A DNA stretch of 64,000 nt. Source: Geomonas propionica (GTDB taxonomy: Bacteria > Desulfobacterota > Desulfuromonadia > Geobacterales > Geobacteraceae). The notes below the pieces were generated by a model that saw only the letters and a list, made by a program, of their open reading frames with translations, did not search any database and had not been told where the DNA came from. Numbering within the stretch: the stretch's first letter is position 1; the number at the start of each line of letters is the position of its first letter. Shown in pieces: positions 14,085-23,529 of the stretch. The position numbers and the translations under genes were made by a program. The DNA is taken from NCBI RefSeq assembly GCF_016458235.1, contig NZ_JAEMHK010000016.1:1-64000 (forward strand). The letters are read 5' to 3'.

Positions 14085-16215
14085 AAGTGCCGCCTCCCTG
14101 CGCCTGCGGGTCGGCGGGGCTCAACTCGGCACCCCCTGCCGCAGCGGGGCCGGTGCGGAGCGGGAGGTAGACATTCAGGGTGGTGCCGACGCCCGGGGTG
14201 CTGTCGATCTCGACGTAGCCGTCATGCTGCTTGACGATGCCGTAGACTATCGCGAGCCCCAGGCCGCTTCCCTTGCCGACTTCCTTGGTGGTGAAGAACG
14301 GTTCCAGCACGTGGGCCTTGGTCGCCTCGTCGATGCCGGTGCCGGTGTCGGTCACCGAGACCACGGCGAAAGACCCCAGCCTGCCGTAGCCGCGCGCGTC
14401 AATCCACTCGTCGTTAATCTCGATGGAGCCGGTACTGATGGTGATCTCGCCGCCGTCGGGCATGGCGTCGCGGGCGTTGTTGACCAGGTTGGCGAGGACT
14501 TGGTCGATCTGGGTCGAGTCGGCCACCACGGGGAGTTTTTCGCTGCAGATCTCGAACTGCAGCTGGATCTTCGAGGGGACCAACCGGCTCAGGAGTTTAC
14601 GCAGGTTGTCCACTATCTGGTTCAGGTTGATCGGCTCGGGATGGTTGACCTGCTTCCTGCTGAAGGCGAGCAGCCCCTGGGTCAGCGACGCGGCCCGCTC
14701 GGCCGCGCTCAGCACCTGTTCCAGGTACTCCTGGGCCGGGTCGTCCCTTTTCAGCTTCATCTGGGCCAGCGCCACGAATCCCATCATGCCGGTGAGCAGG
14801 TTATTGAAGTCATGGGCGATGCCCCCGGCCAGGACGCCGACCGATTCCATCTTCTGGGATTGCCGGATCTGCTCGGACATGCGCCGCTCGCGCTCCAGGT
14901 GGATGGCGTTGCGCAGGCTCATGCCGATGACGGGGGCGATGCCGGCCAGCAGGCTCAGGTCGCTCTGCATCAGCGGGCGCTGCGATTTCTTGTTGTCCAC
15001 CGCCAGAACCCCCAGTACCTCGCCGTCGCAGGCGATGGGGCAACAGATGAAGGAGCGCGCCTCCAGTTCCCGGGAGAAGTCGATGCTCTGCGGCGTGTGC
15101 AGGTGCGCCACCTCGGCGAAGTCGCTCACGAACCTGCTCTGATTATCGCGAAAGCAGGTAACGAAGACGCCCTGGGTGTCAGGGGCGGTGAGGTCGAAGG
15201 AGGCGTTGAGCAGCGCGTCCCGTTGCGCCACGGTATAACCGTAGCCGGTGCTGAATGTCAGGCGTGACTTCCTGGCATCGGCGAGCATGATGACGCAGCG
15301 GTCGTAACCGAGCCGCTTCTCGATCACCTTGGTGACGTTTCTCAGCACCTCGTTGATCCCGCTCTGCTTGCTGAGCGCCTGCCCGACCTCGTTGACCATG
15401 CGGGCGTTGTTGTAGTTGACGCCCATCTGCGCGACTATCTGCTGGGTCGATTCCTCCACCTGGGCCAGCGCGGTAACGATCTCCCGCGTTTCCATCCGCT
15501 GTGCCAGGTAGGAACTCCCCAGGGCGAAGAAGGCAAGGGCGGTGAGAATCGGTACCGGGTGGCCCACCAGCCCAAAGTGGTAGCACAACGCGTAGGCGAT
15601 GAGGGCGATCGGGACCAGCCGGTTCCTGAGGCTGCGCACCGTGGCGTACCAGGTCTTCTTCCAGGAGATGATGTAGCGGCAGCTCTCGCCCCCCTGGAAG
15701 ATGCAGTCGCTGTGCTCAATCTGGGGGGGATGGTAGTTGAACAGCATCACCACCGCCTCGAACATGCCCATGCGGTTTTCGCACTGGTAGGGCTGTTCCT
15801 CGCTCCCCTCCTGCGGCGTGAAGGTGATCTCCACCCTGTTGTCGGCCAGCTTTGCCGCCGTGTAGGTCCCGGACCGGCTGAAGTTCCGGGAACACTTGCC
15901 GATGGCCAGCAGCGTGTTGGCCGGGCCGATCAGCCCCAGCGTGTACTTCATCATCATGCCGTGAGCGGCTGCGGACGCAGCGTAGCGTCCCCCTTCCCGG
16001 GAGATGTCCGCCCCCACCATCTGCGTCATCCGGGTGTGGAAGCGGTCCACCTGGCGCTGGGTGAGCCAGTGCCCCTCGTCGTTCACCTCGTAGGTCTTGA
16101 TTTCGGCGTAGCGCAGCAGTTCCGGCACGTCGACGTGCGGATATTTCTTCTGCAGGAGGCTTACGAAGATGCTGATGATCTTGCTGTTGTAGAGTGGCTG
16201 ATCGTCGATCGACAA
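14050..16215 (-). CDS. Membrane sensor histidine kinase with 4VR-like, GAF and kinase domains
   Basis: About 721 residues if started at TTG 16215 (preceded by GGAG); the frame is open to 16338, but that extension runs into a repeat. Order of parts: an N-terminal domain (about 1-185) ending SDCIFQGGESCRYII, resembling 4VR/V4R small-molecule-binding domains; two membrane spans (about 200-240); a GAF domain (about 290-440); HisKA with the phospho-acceptor His in AHDFNNLLTG (about residue 468); and HATPase with NNARDAMPDGG, DTGTGID and GKGSGLGLAIVYG. No receiver domain is adjacent, so its partner lies elsewhere. The C-terminus is Ala/Pro-rich and antisense to dnaE2. Confidence 0.8.
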   Translation of the reverse strand: MSIDDQPLYNSKIISIFVSLLQKKYPHVDVPELLRYAEIKTYEVNDEGHWLTQRQVDRFHTRMTQMVGADISREGGRYAASAAAHGMMMKYTLGLIGPANTLLAIGKCSRNFSRSGTYTAAKLADNRVEITFTPQEGSEEQPYQCENRMGMFEAVVMLFNYHPPQIEHSDCIFQGGESCRYIISWKKTWYATVRSLRNRLVPIALIAYALCYHFGLVGHPVPILTALAFFALGSSYLAQRMETREIVTALAQVEESTQQIVAQMGVNYNNARMVNEVGQALSKQSGINEVLRNVTKVIEKRLGYDRCVIMLADARKSRLTFSTGYGYTVAQRDALLNASFDLTAPDTQGVFVTCFRDNQSRFVSDFAEVAHLHTPQSIDFSRELEARSFICCPIACDGEVLGVLAVDNKKSQRPLMQSDLSLLAGIAPVIGMSLRNAIHLERERRMSEQIRQSQKMESVGVLAGGIAHDFNNLLTGMMGFVALAQMKLKRDDPAQEYLEQVLSAAERAASLTQGLLAFSRKQVNHPEPINLNQIVDNLRKLLSRLVPSKIQLQFEICSEKLPVVADSTQIDQVLANLVNNARDAMPDGGEITISTGSIEINDEWIDARGYGRLGSFAVVSVTDTGTGIDEATKAHVLEPFFTTKEVGKGSGLGLAIVYGIVKQHDGYVEIDSTPGVGTTLNVYLPLRTGPAAAGGAELSPADPQAQGGGTFSRPENRPISP

Positions 16216-16336
16216 GGGTGGCTCCGAATTGCGTGCGACAAAGGGGCGGCCTACACTAAAAGGCCATTGTGCACGTATCGGATAAATCTGCGGATGCTTT
16301 AGGGATCGGATGGGTTGGGGGGGGGTAAGGCAAGAC

Positions 16337-16374
16337 AAATCCCCCCTGTCCCCCCTTTTGCAAAGTGGGGAACG
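16337..16374 (+). repeat. G-rich palindromic repeat (family P1)
   Basis: AAATCCCCCCTGTCCCCCC then TTTTGCAAAGTGGGGAACG, with one interrupting T in the second arm. Same family as the copy inside lexA. Confidence 0.8.
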
Positions 16375-16539
16375 TGAGGGCGCGTGCGGAGCTTCGTGGA
16401 CAAAGATAGCTGGTGCTCAAGAATGTCTGCAGAAACTGTTGGAGGATGCGAAGTCAGACAGATCAGCATTGAAAGGTACCAAGCCAGATAAATCTCAGAA
16501 ACGAGAATCTGTTGCCTCGAAGGACCCGTAGATGCTAAT

Positions 16540-16570
16540 GCGTCCCCCCCTTTGCGAAAGGGGGGGACGC
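16540..16570. repeat. G-rich palindromic repeat (family P1, core only)
   Basis: GCGTCCCCCCC – TTTGCGAAA – GGGGGGGACGC, an almost perfect palindrome lacking the AAATCCCCCCTG lead seen in other copies. It lies just beyond the ftsZ terminator. Confidence 0.8.
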
Positions 16571-16576
16571 ATTAAA

Positions 16577-16614
16577 AGAAAAAAGGCCCGGCTCCCTTGC
16601 GGGGCCGGGCCTTT
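16577..16614 (-). terminator. Intrinsic terminator of ftsZ and the dcw cluster
   Basis: On the minus strand AGGCCCGGC and GCCGGGCCT arms close a GC-rich hairpin followed by TTTTTTC. It begins about 20 bp after the ftsZ stop and ends the dcw transcript. Confidence 0.85.
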
Positions 16615-16635
16615 CGTTCTTCTCTTTAGCCGGTG

Positions 16636-17790
16636 CTAGTCGACCGACTTCCTGAGGAAGGTCGGAATATCGTACTGGTCCTCGTCGTCGCTCAGGAAGC
16701 TGCGCTGCTGCCTGGAGACTTCACGCTCCTGCTTGGCGCGGATGTAAGTCGGGATCTCGCGGTTCACCTCGGGCTGCGGCTTGACCAGGGTGCTCACGTT
16801 CTTGATCTCGTGACGCCCCTTCTCGAGGTCGAAACGGTCGCCGAAGCCGGTGGCGATGGCGGTGACCTTGATGGTCTCACCGAGGTTCTCGTCGATGACG
16901 AGACCGACGATGATGTTGGCGTCCTCGTGCACCTTCTCGTGGATCACCTTGCTGGCGGCGTCGAACTCGTCCATGGTCATGGAGGAGGAGCCGGAGATGT
17001 TGACCAGAACGCCCTTGGCGCCGGAGATGTCGATGTCTTCCAGCAGCGGGCTGGAGATGGCTTTCAGGGCCGCATCCACGGCGCGATTCTCGCCGTTGCC
17101 CAGACCGATGCCCATCATGGCCATGCCGCGCTCGCTCATGATCGATTTCACGTCGGCGAAGTCGACGTTGATCAGGCCGGACTGGGTGATCAGGTCGGAG
17201 ATGCCCTGCACCGCCTGGCGCAGCACGTCGTCGGAAGGCTTGAAGGCGTCCAGGATGGACATGGACTTGCCGGCCAGGCCCAGGAGCCTGTCGTTGGGGA
17301 TCACGATCAGGGAGTCGACGTGCTTCTTGAGTTCCTTGATGCCGTCCTCGCCCTTGGCGAGACGCTGACGCCCTTCGCGGGTGAACGGCTTGGTTACCAC
17401 GCCCACGGTGAGCGCGCCCTGCTCGCGGGCGATCTCGGCGATGATCGGGGCGGCGCCGGTGCCGGTGCCGCCGCCCATGCCGGCGGCGACGAAGATCATG
17501 TCGGCACCCTTCAGCGACTCGATGACCTTGTCCTTGTCCTCAAGCGCAGCGTCGCGGCCGACGTTGGGGTTCGCGCCTGCGCCGAGACCCTTGGTGAGCT
17601 GGGTTCCGATCTGTATTTTAACCGGCGCTTTGGACATCCTGAGCGCCTGTGCATCCGTATTGGCAACGATGAAATCGACCCCGGCGATGCCCACAGCCAT
17701 CATGGTGTTGACGGCGTTCCCGCCGGAACCACCAACGCCTATCACCTTTATCTTCGCAGTTTGGTCGATGCTTTCATCGAAATGGAACAT
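16636..17790 (-). CDS. ftsZ: Cell division GTPase FtsZ
   Basis: 384 residues, normal length. Tubulin-like GTPase that polymerises into the Z ring at mid-cell. Visible motifs: N-terminal [13 protein letters not shown], the tubulin signature [10 protein letters not shown] (about residues 107-116), T7-loop [11 protein letters not shown] (about 207-217), and the C-terminal peptide [11 protein letters not shown] that binds FtsA and ZipA-like partners. Start ATG preceded by GGGGGG. Last gene of the dcw cluster; a 111-bp AT-rich gap separates it from ftsA and may hold an additional promoter (GTATAA-like), which I could not settle. Confidence 0.98.
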   Translation of the reverse strand: MFHFDESIDQTAKIKVIGVGGSGGNAVNTMMAVGIAGVDFIVANTDAQALRMSKAPVKIQIGTQLTKGLGAGANPNVGRDAALEDKDKVIESLKGADMIFVAAGMGGGTGTGAAPIIAEIAREQGALTVGVVTKPFTREGRQRLAKGEDGIKELKKHVDSLIVIPNDRLLGLAGKSMSILDAFKPSDDVLRQAVQGISDLITQSGLINVDFADVKSIMSERGMAMMGIGLGNGENRAVDAALKAISSPLLEDIDISGAKGVLVNISGSSSMTMDEFDAASKVIHEKVHEDANIIVGLVIDENLGETIKVTAIATGFGDRFDLEKGRHEIKNVSTLVKPQPEVNREIPTYIRAKQEREVSRQQRSFLSDDEDQYDIPTFLRKSVD

Positions 17791-17901
17791 GAACTACCCC
17801 CCTTATTATCGCGCCCCCCGGCGGCGTTAAAAATATTAGCCGGTTTTATACTACGTTTACCCCAATAATGGAAGTCCTAATACACTATATCTTGTGTTTT
17901 T

Positions 17902-19140
17902 TTAGAAGAACTCGCCGAACCACTCCTTCATCCTGCGGCTCACCCTGCGGAAGACCGTTTCGTCACTTTGCTGGGTCGGGAACTCGTGCACGCCGACGTT
18001 CTTGGAGCCGTAGACCACCAGGCCGACGCCGGTCGCGTAAACCGGCGAATTAACTACGTCGGTGAGGCCGCCGATACGCTGCGGCAGGCCGCGGCGCACC
18101 GGGAGGTTGAAGATTTGCTCGGCCAGTTCCGGCATCCCTTCCAGGATGGTGGAGCCGCCGGTGATCACCACGCCCGAGGCGATCATGTCCTCGAGGCCGC
18201 TCTTCACGATCTCGCGGTTCACCAGGGTGAAGATCTCCTCGACGCGCGGCTCGAGGATCTCGCAGAGGAGCTGGCGGGAGAGGATGCGCGGCTTGCGGCC
18301 GCCGACGCTCGGGACCTCGATGGTCTCGTCCTTGCCAACCAGCGAGGAGAGGCAGCAGCCGTACTTCTGCTTGATGCGCTCGGCTTCGGCCATGGGGGTC
18401 CTGAGGCCGACGGCGATGTCGTTGGTAAGGTGGTTGCCACCCAGGGAGAGCACGGATGTGTGCTTGATGGCGCCGTCCACGAAGATGGCGATGTCGGTGG
18501 TGCCGCCGCCGATGTCCACCAGCGCGACGCCCAGTTCCTTCTCGTCCGCGGAGAGCACTGCTTCGGAGGAGGAGAGCTGCTCGAGGACGATGTCGGCGAC
18601 TTCCAGCCCGGCGCGGTTGCAGGACTTGACGATGTTCTGGGCGCTGGCCACGGCGCCGGTGACAATGTGGACTTTCGCCTCCAGCCTGACGCCGCTCATG
18701 CCCAGCGGTTCGCGGATGCCGTCCTGGTCGTCGATGATGAATTCCTGGGGGAGGATGTGGATCACTTCGCGGTCCATCGGGATGGCGATGGCCTTGGCGG
18801 CCTCGATCACGCGCTTCACATCCTCGGGGGACACCTCGCGGTTCTTGATGGCGATGACGCCCTGGGAGTTGAAGCCCTTGATGTGCCCCCCGGCGATGCC
18901 TGCGTACACCGACTTGATCTCGCAGCCGGCCATCAGCTCGGCCTCCTCGATCGCTTTCTTGATCGCGGAGACGGTGCTCTCGATGTTGATCACGACACCT
19001 TTTCTGAGCCCCTTGGACGGGCTGGTGCCGATCCCGACGATGTCGATACCGTCTTCGGTTACGTTGCCGACGATGGCGCAGATCTTGGTTGTGCCTATAT
19101 CCAGGCCGACGATCAGGTTATCCCTTCTGGTTGCGGACAT
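17902..19140 (-). CDS. ftsA: Actin-like division protein FtsA
   Basis: 412 residues. ATPase of the actin/Hsp70 superfamily that tethers FtsZ to the membrane and signals to the divisome. Motifs: LDIGTTKICAIVG (phosphate 1), SHS2 region around VYAGIAGGHIKGFNSQG, VDIGGGTTDIAIF (phosphate 2), VITGGSTILEG (adenosine loop). The C-terminus FRRVSRRMKEWFGEFF is the expected amphipathic membrane-targeting helix. Ribosome site AAAGGGGGGGAGC. Fifteen bp after ftsQ. Confidence 0.97.
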   Translation of the reverse strand: MSATRRDNLIVGLDIGTTKICAIVGNVTEDGIDIVGIGTSPSKGLRKGVVINIESTVSAIKKAIEEAELMAGCEIKSVYAGIAGGHIKGFNSQGVIAIKNREVSPEDVKRVIEAAKAIAIPMDREVIHILPQEFIIDDQDGIREPLGMSGVRLEAKVHIVTGAVASAQNIVKSCNRAGLEVADIVLEQLSSSEAVLSADEKELGVALVDIGGGTTDIAIFVDGAIKHTSVLSLGGNHLTNDIAVGLRTPMAEAERIKQKYGCCLSSLVGKDETIEVPSVGGRKPRILSRQLLCEILEPRVEEIFTLVNREIVKSGLEDMIASGVVITGGSTILEGMPELAEQIFNLPVRRGLPQRIGGLTDVVNSPVYATGVGLVVYGSKNVGVHEFPTQQSDETVFRRVSRRMKEWFGEFF

Positions 19141-19155
19141 GCTCCCCCCCTTTTC

Positions 19156-19980
19156 CTACACTTTTTTCACTATGATTTTGTCGATGTAATCGAGGTCTAT
19201 GTAATCCAATGCATGCATCTGCGGTTTGAGGTCGCGGTAGATGTTGGACAGCCTTGCAAGCTTCTCGCTGAAGTCGCCGTTGCCCAGCTTGACCGGAACG
19301 CCCCCCTGCATGGTGAACAGGGTGAAGCCGTACCCCTTGCTGTAATGAATCTCGGAAATATCCGCCAGGCTGAACACGCTCCCCGACCTCAGGGTGCCGA
19401 TCAGTTGCAGCGCGCTCTTCAGGGCCTCCTGGCTCCCCTTCGGGTCCTGGGACAGATCCTCCTCGGTGATGCCGGTGATGAGCGGGAAATCGAGCCGGTC
19501 CCCCTCGGAGAGGGACTTGAACAGCACGCCTTTCTCATCCAGGTAGTAGAGGCAGCCGACGTTGGCCACTGCCTGCGGGGTCCTTTCCGAGGCGATGATG
19601 GCAAGGGTGTGCGGGAAGTAGCGGCGCACCTGGACCTGTTCCAGCCAGGGGTTTTTGGCGAGCCGCGCCATGACGGTCTTCAGGTCGAGCCCGATCATGG
19701 AGTCGCCGGGCCTCACCCCGGCCAGGGTGATCAGCTCGTCGCGAGACACCTTCTTGAGCGGCGACACCTCGATCGTTTCCAGACGGAGCAGCGTGGTGCG
19801 CGAGACAAGGTGGTACGCCTTCCAGCCGCCGAAACCGGCGACGGCGCAGATGGCAGAGGCGCCTATCCCCCGGGAGAGCCATTTGAGAATGGGGCCCCAG
19901 TTGACCGGCTTACGCTCTTTGGGCGCCTTCTTGACCCTGTTGTGGGGCACCCTCTGTTTTTTGGCGTGTAGATCGCGCAT
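19156..19980 (-). CDS. ftsQ: Divisome protein FtsQ
   Basis: 274 residues: basic cytoplasmic N-terminus (about 1-35), one membrane segment (IGASAICAVAGFGGWKAYHLV), a POTRA domain (TIEVSPLKKVSRDELITLAGVRPGDSMIGLDL) and the FtsQ/DivIB beta domain (NPWLEQVQVRRYFPHTLAIIASERTPQAV). It connects early and late divisome proteins through FtsB/FtsL. The position between ddl and ftsA is canonical. A short hexamer repeat array separates it from ddl. Confidence 0.93.
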   Translation of the reverse strand: MRDLHAKKQRVPHNRVKKAPKERKPVNWGPILKWLSRGIGASAICAVAGFGGWKAYHLVSRTTLLRLETIEVSPLKKVSRDELITLAGVRPGDSMIGLDLKTVMARLAKNPWLEQVQVRRYFPHTLAIIASERTPQAVANVGCLYYLDEKGVLFKSLSEGDRLDFPLITGITEEDLSQDPKGSQEALKSALQLIGTLRSGSVFSLADISEIHYSKGYGFTLFTMQGGVPVKLGNGDFSEKLARLSNIYRDLKPQMHALDYIDLDYIDKIIVKKV

Positions 19981-20043
19981 GGCAGTTACCGTATAGATTG
20001 AATTTCAGTGCAACACATAACAGCGGTGAACCAAACTAAAACA

Positions 20044-20127
20044 AAGACTAAGACTAAGATTGAGATTAAGACTGAGACTGAGACTAAGACTGAAAACCTG
20101 AAACTTAATCTTTATCTTAATCTTTAT
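20044..20127. repeat. Inverted 6-bp tandem arrays between ddl and ftsQ
   Basis: Eight hexamers of (A/G)AGA(C/T)T (20044-20091), a 12-base spacer, then four units alternating CTTAAT and CTTTAT (20104-20127). The second array is close to the reverse complement of the first, so the transcript can form a hairpin with purine-rich and pyrimidine-rich strands. Confidence 0.85.
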
Positions 20128-20134
20128 CTGTTTT

Positions 20135-21052
20135 TTAGATTTTCAGCGACGCGGCGGAAATGATCCGCACCACCAGTTGATCGAAATCGATGCCAGATCC
20201 GCGGGCGATCTCCGGCAGCAGGCTCAGGTCGGTCATGCCCGGCAGAGTGTTTACCTCGAGGAGGTAGCACTCGCCGGCCTCGTTGACCAGGAAGTCCACG
20301 CGGCTGTAGCAGTCGCACCCGAGGGCGGCGTGGGCCTTCTCGCCTTCCTTCAAAACCGCCTGGTACACGTTCTCGGGCAGGCGGGCCGGGAGGATGTGCT
20401 CCGCGCCGCCGTCGGTGTACTTGGCCTCGTAGTCGTAGAACTCGTTCTTCGGGACGATCTCGATGGCGCCCATGGCGCGGCCGTCCAGAATGCCGACCTG
20501 GACTTCCTTGCCGCTTATGAAGGCTTCTACCAGGATCTCGGAATCGTAGCGGAACGCCTCCGCCAGAGCCTTTTCCATCTGGCCGGGCTCTTTCACGATG
20601 CTGACGCCGACCGAGGAGCCTTCCTTGGAGGGCTTCACCACCACCGGGAGCGGATTGGCGAGTTTCAGCTCCTCGCCGCGACGCAGCACCTGGTAGGGGG
20701 CGAGCTGCAGTCCCGCGGCGGCGAACATCACCTTGGCGGCGACCTTGTCGATGGCGAGCGCGGAGGCGAGCACGCCGGAACCGGTGTAGGGAATCGCCAT
20801 CAGTTCCAGGAGCCCCTGGACCGAACCGTCTTCGCCGAAGCGGCCGTGCAGGGCGATGAAGGCGAGTTCCACCTTCTCCTCGGCCAGGCGCTGGGCCAGG
20901 TCGCGCCCGACGTCGATGCCGACCGCGTTGAAGCCCTGGCGCGTGAGCGACGCGAGCACGGCCTTGCCGGAGTTCAGGGACACCTCGCGCTCGGCGGAAA
21001 GTCCCCCCATCAGCACGGCAATCTTCTTGGTTTTCAGTTCCGCTGCGGTCAT
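20135..21052 (-). CDS. ddl: D-alanine--D-alanine ligase
   Basis: 305 residues, ATP-grasp fold. Makes the D-Ala-D-Ala dipeptide added by MurF. Motifs: [17 protein letters not shown] at the N-terminus, the Ddl signature [19 protein letters not shown] (about 66-84), [16 protein letters not shown] in the ATP-grasp loop, [24 protein letters not shown] near the C-terminus with the metal-binding Glu/Asn. Canonical dcw position after murB. Length normal. Confidence 0.97.
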   Translation of the reverse strand: MTAAELKTKKIAVLMGGLSAEREVSLNSGKAVLASLTRQGFNAVGIDVGRDLAQRLAEEKVELAFIALHGRFGEDGSVQGLLELMAIPYTGSGVLASALAIDKVAAKVMFAAAGLQLAPYQVLRRGEELKLANPLPVVVKPSKEGSSVGVSIVKEPGQMEKALAEAFRYDSEILVEAFISGKEVQVGILDGRAMGAIEIVPKNEFYDYEAKYTDGGAEHILPARLPENVYQAVLKEGEKAHAALGCDCYSRVDFLVNEAGECYLLEVNTLPGMTDLSLLPEIARGSGIDFDQLVVRIISAASLKI

Positions 21053-21083
21053 CGCGTTACATCCTCTTTCTTTTTTACGGCTA

Positions 21084-21986
21084 TCACTCGCCTACTATCC
21101 TTACTTCTTCTTCCAGTTCTACCCCGGCTTTCTCCTTCACCCGGAGCTTGATCAGCTCAGCCAGGGCCAGGAAGTCGGCGGCATTGGCGCCACCTTTGTT
21201 CACCAGGAAGTTCGTGTGCACCTCGGAAACCTGGGCCCCTCCGATCATCCAGCCGCGCATCCCCGCTTCGTCGATCAGGCGCCAGGCGCTCGCGCCGGCG
21301 GGGTTCTTGAAGAACGATCCCGCGTTGGGGAAGCCGACCCGCTGGCCGCCGCGCTTGGCTATGTACTCCTGGATGTTCTCCTCGATCAGGCGCCGCTCGA
21401 CTGGTTCCAGTCTCAGCCGCGCCCCCAGCACGATCTCGCCCGGCTCCAGCTTCAGAAAGCGGTAACCGTACTCCAACTCTTCCCGTTTCCTGACCAGCGC
21501 GCCGCTCTGCCGTAGCGTGGTCAGCAGCTCGACCCGCTGCATGGTCTCGCCCCCGTGGGCACCGGCGTTCATGGTGAGCGCGCCGCCGAAGCTTCCCGGT
21601 ATCGCGCTCAGAAACTCGATCCCACCCAGGCACTGCTCCGCCGCGAAGCGGGTGAGGACCTGGTTGGTGACCCCTGCACCCACCTCGAGCCGCGCGCCCG
21701 GCAGCGGCTCCAGGGTGTTGAAGCCTTTCAAGGAGATTACGCACCCCCGGATGCCGCCGTCGCGGACCAGGAGGTTGTAGCCCCCTCCGATAACGAGGCA
21801 GGGGATGCCTGCCGACCGGGTCCGCGCCAGGGCCTGCTCCAGCTCATCGAGGTCCGCCGGTTCCAGGTAGAGATCCGCCGGTCCGCCCACCCTGAGCGAG
21901 GTGTGCCGGGACATGGGCTCGTCCCAGAGGACGACTCCCTTCATCCCTTGCGCCACCTGCTCCAGATCGGGGCGCGACCAGGTCAT
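21084..21986 (-). CDS. murB: UDP-N-acetylenolpyruvoylglucosamine reductase MurB
   Basis: 300 residues, FAD enzyme reducing UDP-GlcNAc-enolpyruvate to UDP-MurNAc with NADPH. Motifs: [16 protein letters not shown] (FAD domain), [25 protein letters not shown]-type segment [19 protein letters not shown], and [14 protein letters not shown] with the catalytic Ser (substrate reduction), the pattern of the type II (Bacillus-like) MurB. The ATG overlaps the murC stop by 4 bp, so the two are coupled. Confidence 0.96.
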   Translation of the reverse strand: MTWSRPDLEQVAQGMKGVVLWDEPMSRHTSLRVGGPADLYLEPADLDELEQALARTRSAGIPCLVIGGGYNLLVRDGGIRGCVISLKGFNTLEPLPGARLEVGAGVTNQVLTRFAAEQCLGGIEFLSAIPGSFGGALTMNAGAHGGETMQRVELLTTLRQSGALVRKREELEYGYRFLKLEPGEIVLGARLRLEPVERRLIEENIQEYIAKRGGQRVGFPNAGSFFKNPAGASAWRLIDEAGMRGWMIGGAQVSEVHTNFLVNKGGANAADFLALAELIKLRVKEKAGVELEEEVRIVGE

Positions 21987-23368
21987 TTGCTCTCCACCGC
22001 CTTCAGGCGCTCCAGCATGCTTTCACCCACCTGCCAGACGTTCCCGGCGCCGAGGGTGAGCAGGATGTCGCCGGGGGCCAGTACCCGCTCCAGGTGCTCG
22101 CAGAGTTTGTCGCGTTCCGGAATCCAGGTGACGTCCTTCTGGCCGTGCCTCCTGACCCGCGCCGCCAGCGACTCGGCCGTGATCCCCTCGATGGGGGCCT
22201 CGCCCGCCGCGTAGATGTCGGTGAGGATCAGCACGTCAGCGTCGTGGAACGCCTTGACGAAGTCCTCGAAGAGCTCCTTGGTGCGCGAGTAGCGGTGCGG
22301 CTGGAACACGACCACCAGGCGGTTTTCGGCAAAGCCGGCCTTGGCGGCGGCCAGGGTGGCCTTGACCTCGGTCGGGTGGTGGCCGTAATCGTCGACCACC
22401 ATGATGCCGTTCACCTCGCCCTTCAGCGAGAAGCGGCGTCCGACGCCCCCGAAGGCTTTGAACCCTTCCTGGATGGTCTCGAAGGGGATGTCCAGCTCCA
22501 TGGCGACCGCGATAGAGGCCAGCGCGTTGAGCACGTTGTGCGCGCCGGGCATGGAGAAGGTGATCTCGCCCAGCCTGACTCCCTTGTGGTGCGCCACGAA
22601 GCTCGTGGAGAAGCCGGAGAGGCGCACGTCGGTGGCGCGGAAATCCGCCTGTGCCGACAGGCCGTAGCTGGTGAAGCGCTTCTTCACGCGCGGCAGGATG
22701 TCGGCGATGTTGCCGTTATCCAGGCACAGCACGGCCAGGCCGTAGAAGGGCACCTTGTTGATGAACTCGACGAAGGTATCCTTGATCTCCTCGATGCCGC
22801 TGTAAAAGTCGAGGTGGTCGGCATCGATGTTGGTCACCACGGCGATGGTCGGGGAGAGGAGCAGGAAGGAGCCGTCCGACTCGTCCGCCTCGGCCACCAG
22901 GAACTGTCCCTGCCCAAGGCGCGCGTTGCTCCCGAGCGAGTTGAGCCTGCCGCCGATCACCATGGTCGGGTCGATGCCCCCCTTGGCCAAAAGCGTCGCC
23001 ACCATGGAGGTGGTGGTGGTCTTGCCGTGGGTGCCCGCGACCGCCACGCCGTATTTCATGCGCATCAGTTCGGCGAGCATCTCGGCGCGCGGGATCACCG
23101 GGATCAGCTTCAGGTGCGCCTCGATCACCTCGGGGTTGTCTTCATGCACTGCGCTCGAGATGACCACCACGTCCGCCTGGGCCACGTTCTCGGCGGCGTG
23201 GCCGATGAAGATCTCGCCCCCGAGGCTTTCCAGGCGCTGGGTGGTGTCCGAGCTTTTCAGGTCGGAGCCCGAGACCTTGTACCCCAAGTTCAGCAGCACT
23301 TCCGCGATCCCGCTCATGCCGATGCCGCCGATGCCGACGAAATGTATCCGCTCTATCTTTCCGTACAC
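21983..23368 (-). CDS. murC: UDP-N-acetylmuramate--L-alanine ligase
   Basis: 461 residues, Mur ligase adding the first amino acid of the stem peptide. [18 protein letters not shown] at the N-terminus is the MurC Rossmann signature; [15 protein letters not shown] is the ATP loop (about 110-124); EADESDGSF and the [10 protein letters not shown] segment bind UDP and metal; [14 protein letters not shown] and HRYSRTKEL mark the MurC C-terminal domain. Normal length. Downstream of murG across a 161-bp gap holding a heptamer repeat element. Confidence 0.97.
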   Translation of the reverse strand: MYGKIERIHFVGIGGIGMSGIAEVLLNLGYKVSGSDLKSSDTTQRLESLGGEIFIGHAAENVAQADVVVISSAVHEDNPEVIEAHLKLIPVIPRAEMLAELMRMKYGVAVAGTHGKTTTTSMVATLLAKGGIDPTMVIGGRLNSLGSNARLGQGQFLVAEADESDGSFLLLSPTIAVVTNIDADHLDFYSGIEEIKDTFVEFINKVPFYGLAVLCLDNGNIADILPRVKKRFTSYGLSAQADFRATDVRLSGFSTSFVAHHKGVRLGEITFSMPGAHNVLNALASIAVAMELDIPFETIQEGFKAFGGVGRRFSLKGEVNGIMVVDDYGHHPTEVKATLAAAKAGFAENRLVVVFQPHRYSRTKELFEDFVKAFHDADVLILTDIYAAGEAPIEGITAESLAARVRRHGQKDVTWIPERDKLCEHLERVLAPGDILLTLGAGNVWQVGESMLERLKAVESK

Positions 23369-23387
23369 TTAAAACTCCTTAGAGGCC

Positions 23388-23514
23388 GTTCTACGTTCTA
23401 TGTTCTACGTTCTGCGTTAACTTCTTTCGCACCTTGCGGGTGGCTGCACTGTGATCAGGCGAAGCGGCCGTGGTTCAGGTTCCAACGTAGAACATAGAAC
23501 GTAGAACCTAGAAC
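23388..23514. repeat. Inverted 7-bp tandem arrays between murG and murC (copy 1)
   Basis: Four heptamers GTTCTAC/GTTCTAT/GTTCTAC/GTTCTGC (23388-23415), about 71 bp of spacer, then four reverse-complement heptamers GTAGAAC/ATAGAAC/GTAGAAC/CTAGAAC (23487-23514). The same heptamer arrangement recurs at 36934-37039 next to rnpB. Confidence 0.88.
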
Positions 23515-23529
23515 TCGCTTTACTCGCCT

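Larger units (their letters stand above)
16216..16576. other. Intergenic region holding two P1 repeats
   Basis: Contains P1 repeats at 16337-16374 and 16540-16570 and about 160 bp between them in which I see no gene: a 73-codon plus-strand frame here has repeat-derived, low-complexity content. No clear promoter for the histidine kinase was found. Confidence 0.5.

Noticed and set aside
16310-16531. 73-codon plus-strand frame between the histidine kinase and ftsZ
   Set aside because: Its first third is a translated P1 repeat and the remainder has no ribosome site or protein-like pattern.
22094-23497. Long plus-strand open frame opposite murC
   Set aside because: It is a high-GC antisense shadow of murC with Gly/Ala/Val/Asp/His-rich content and no ribosome site. 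Similar shadows lie opposite ftsA, ftsZ, typA and the CoA-transferase gene.
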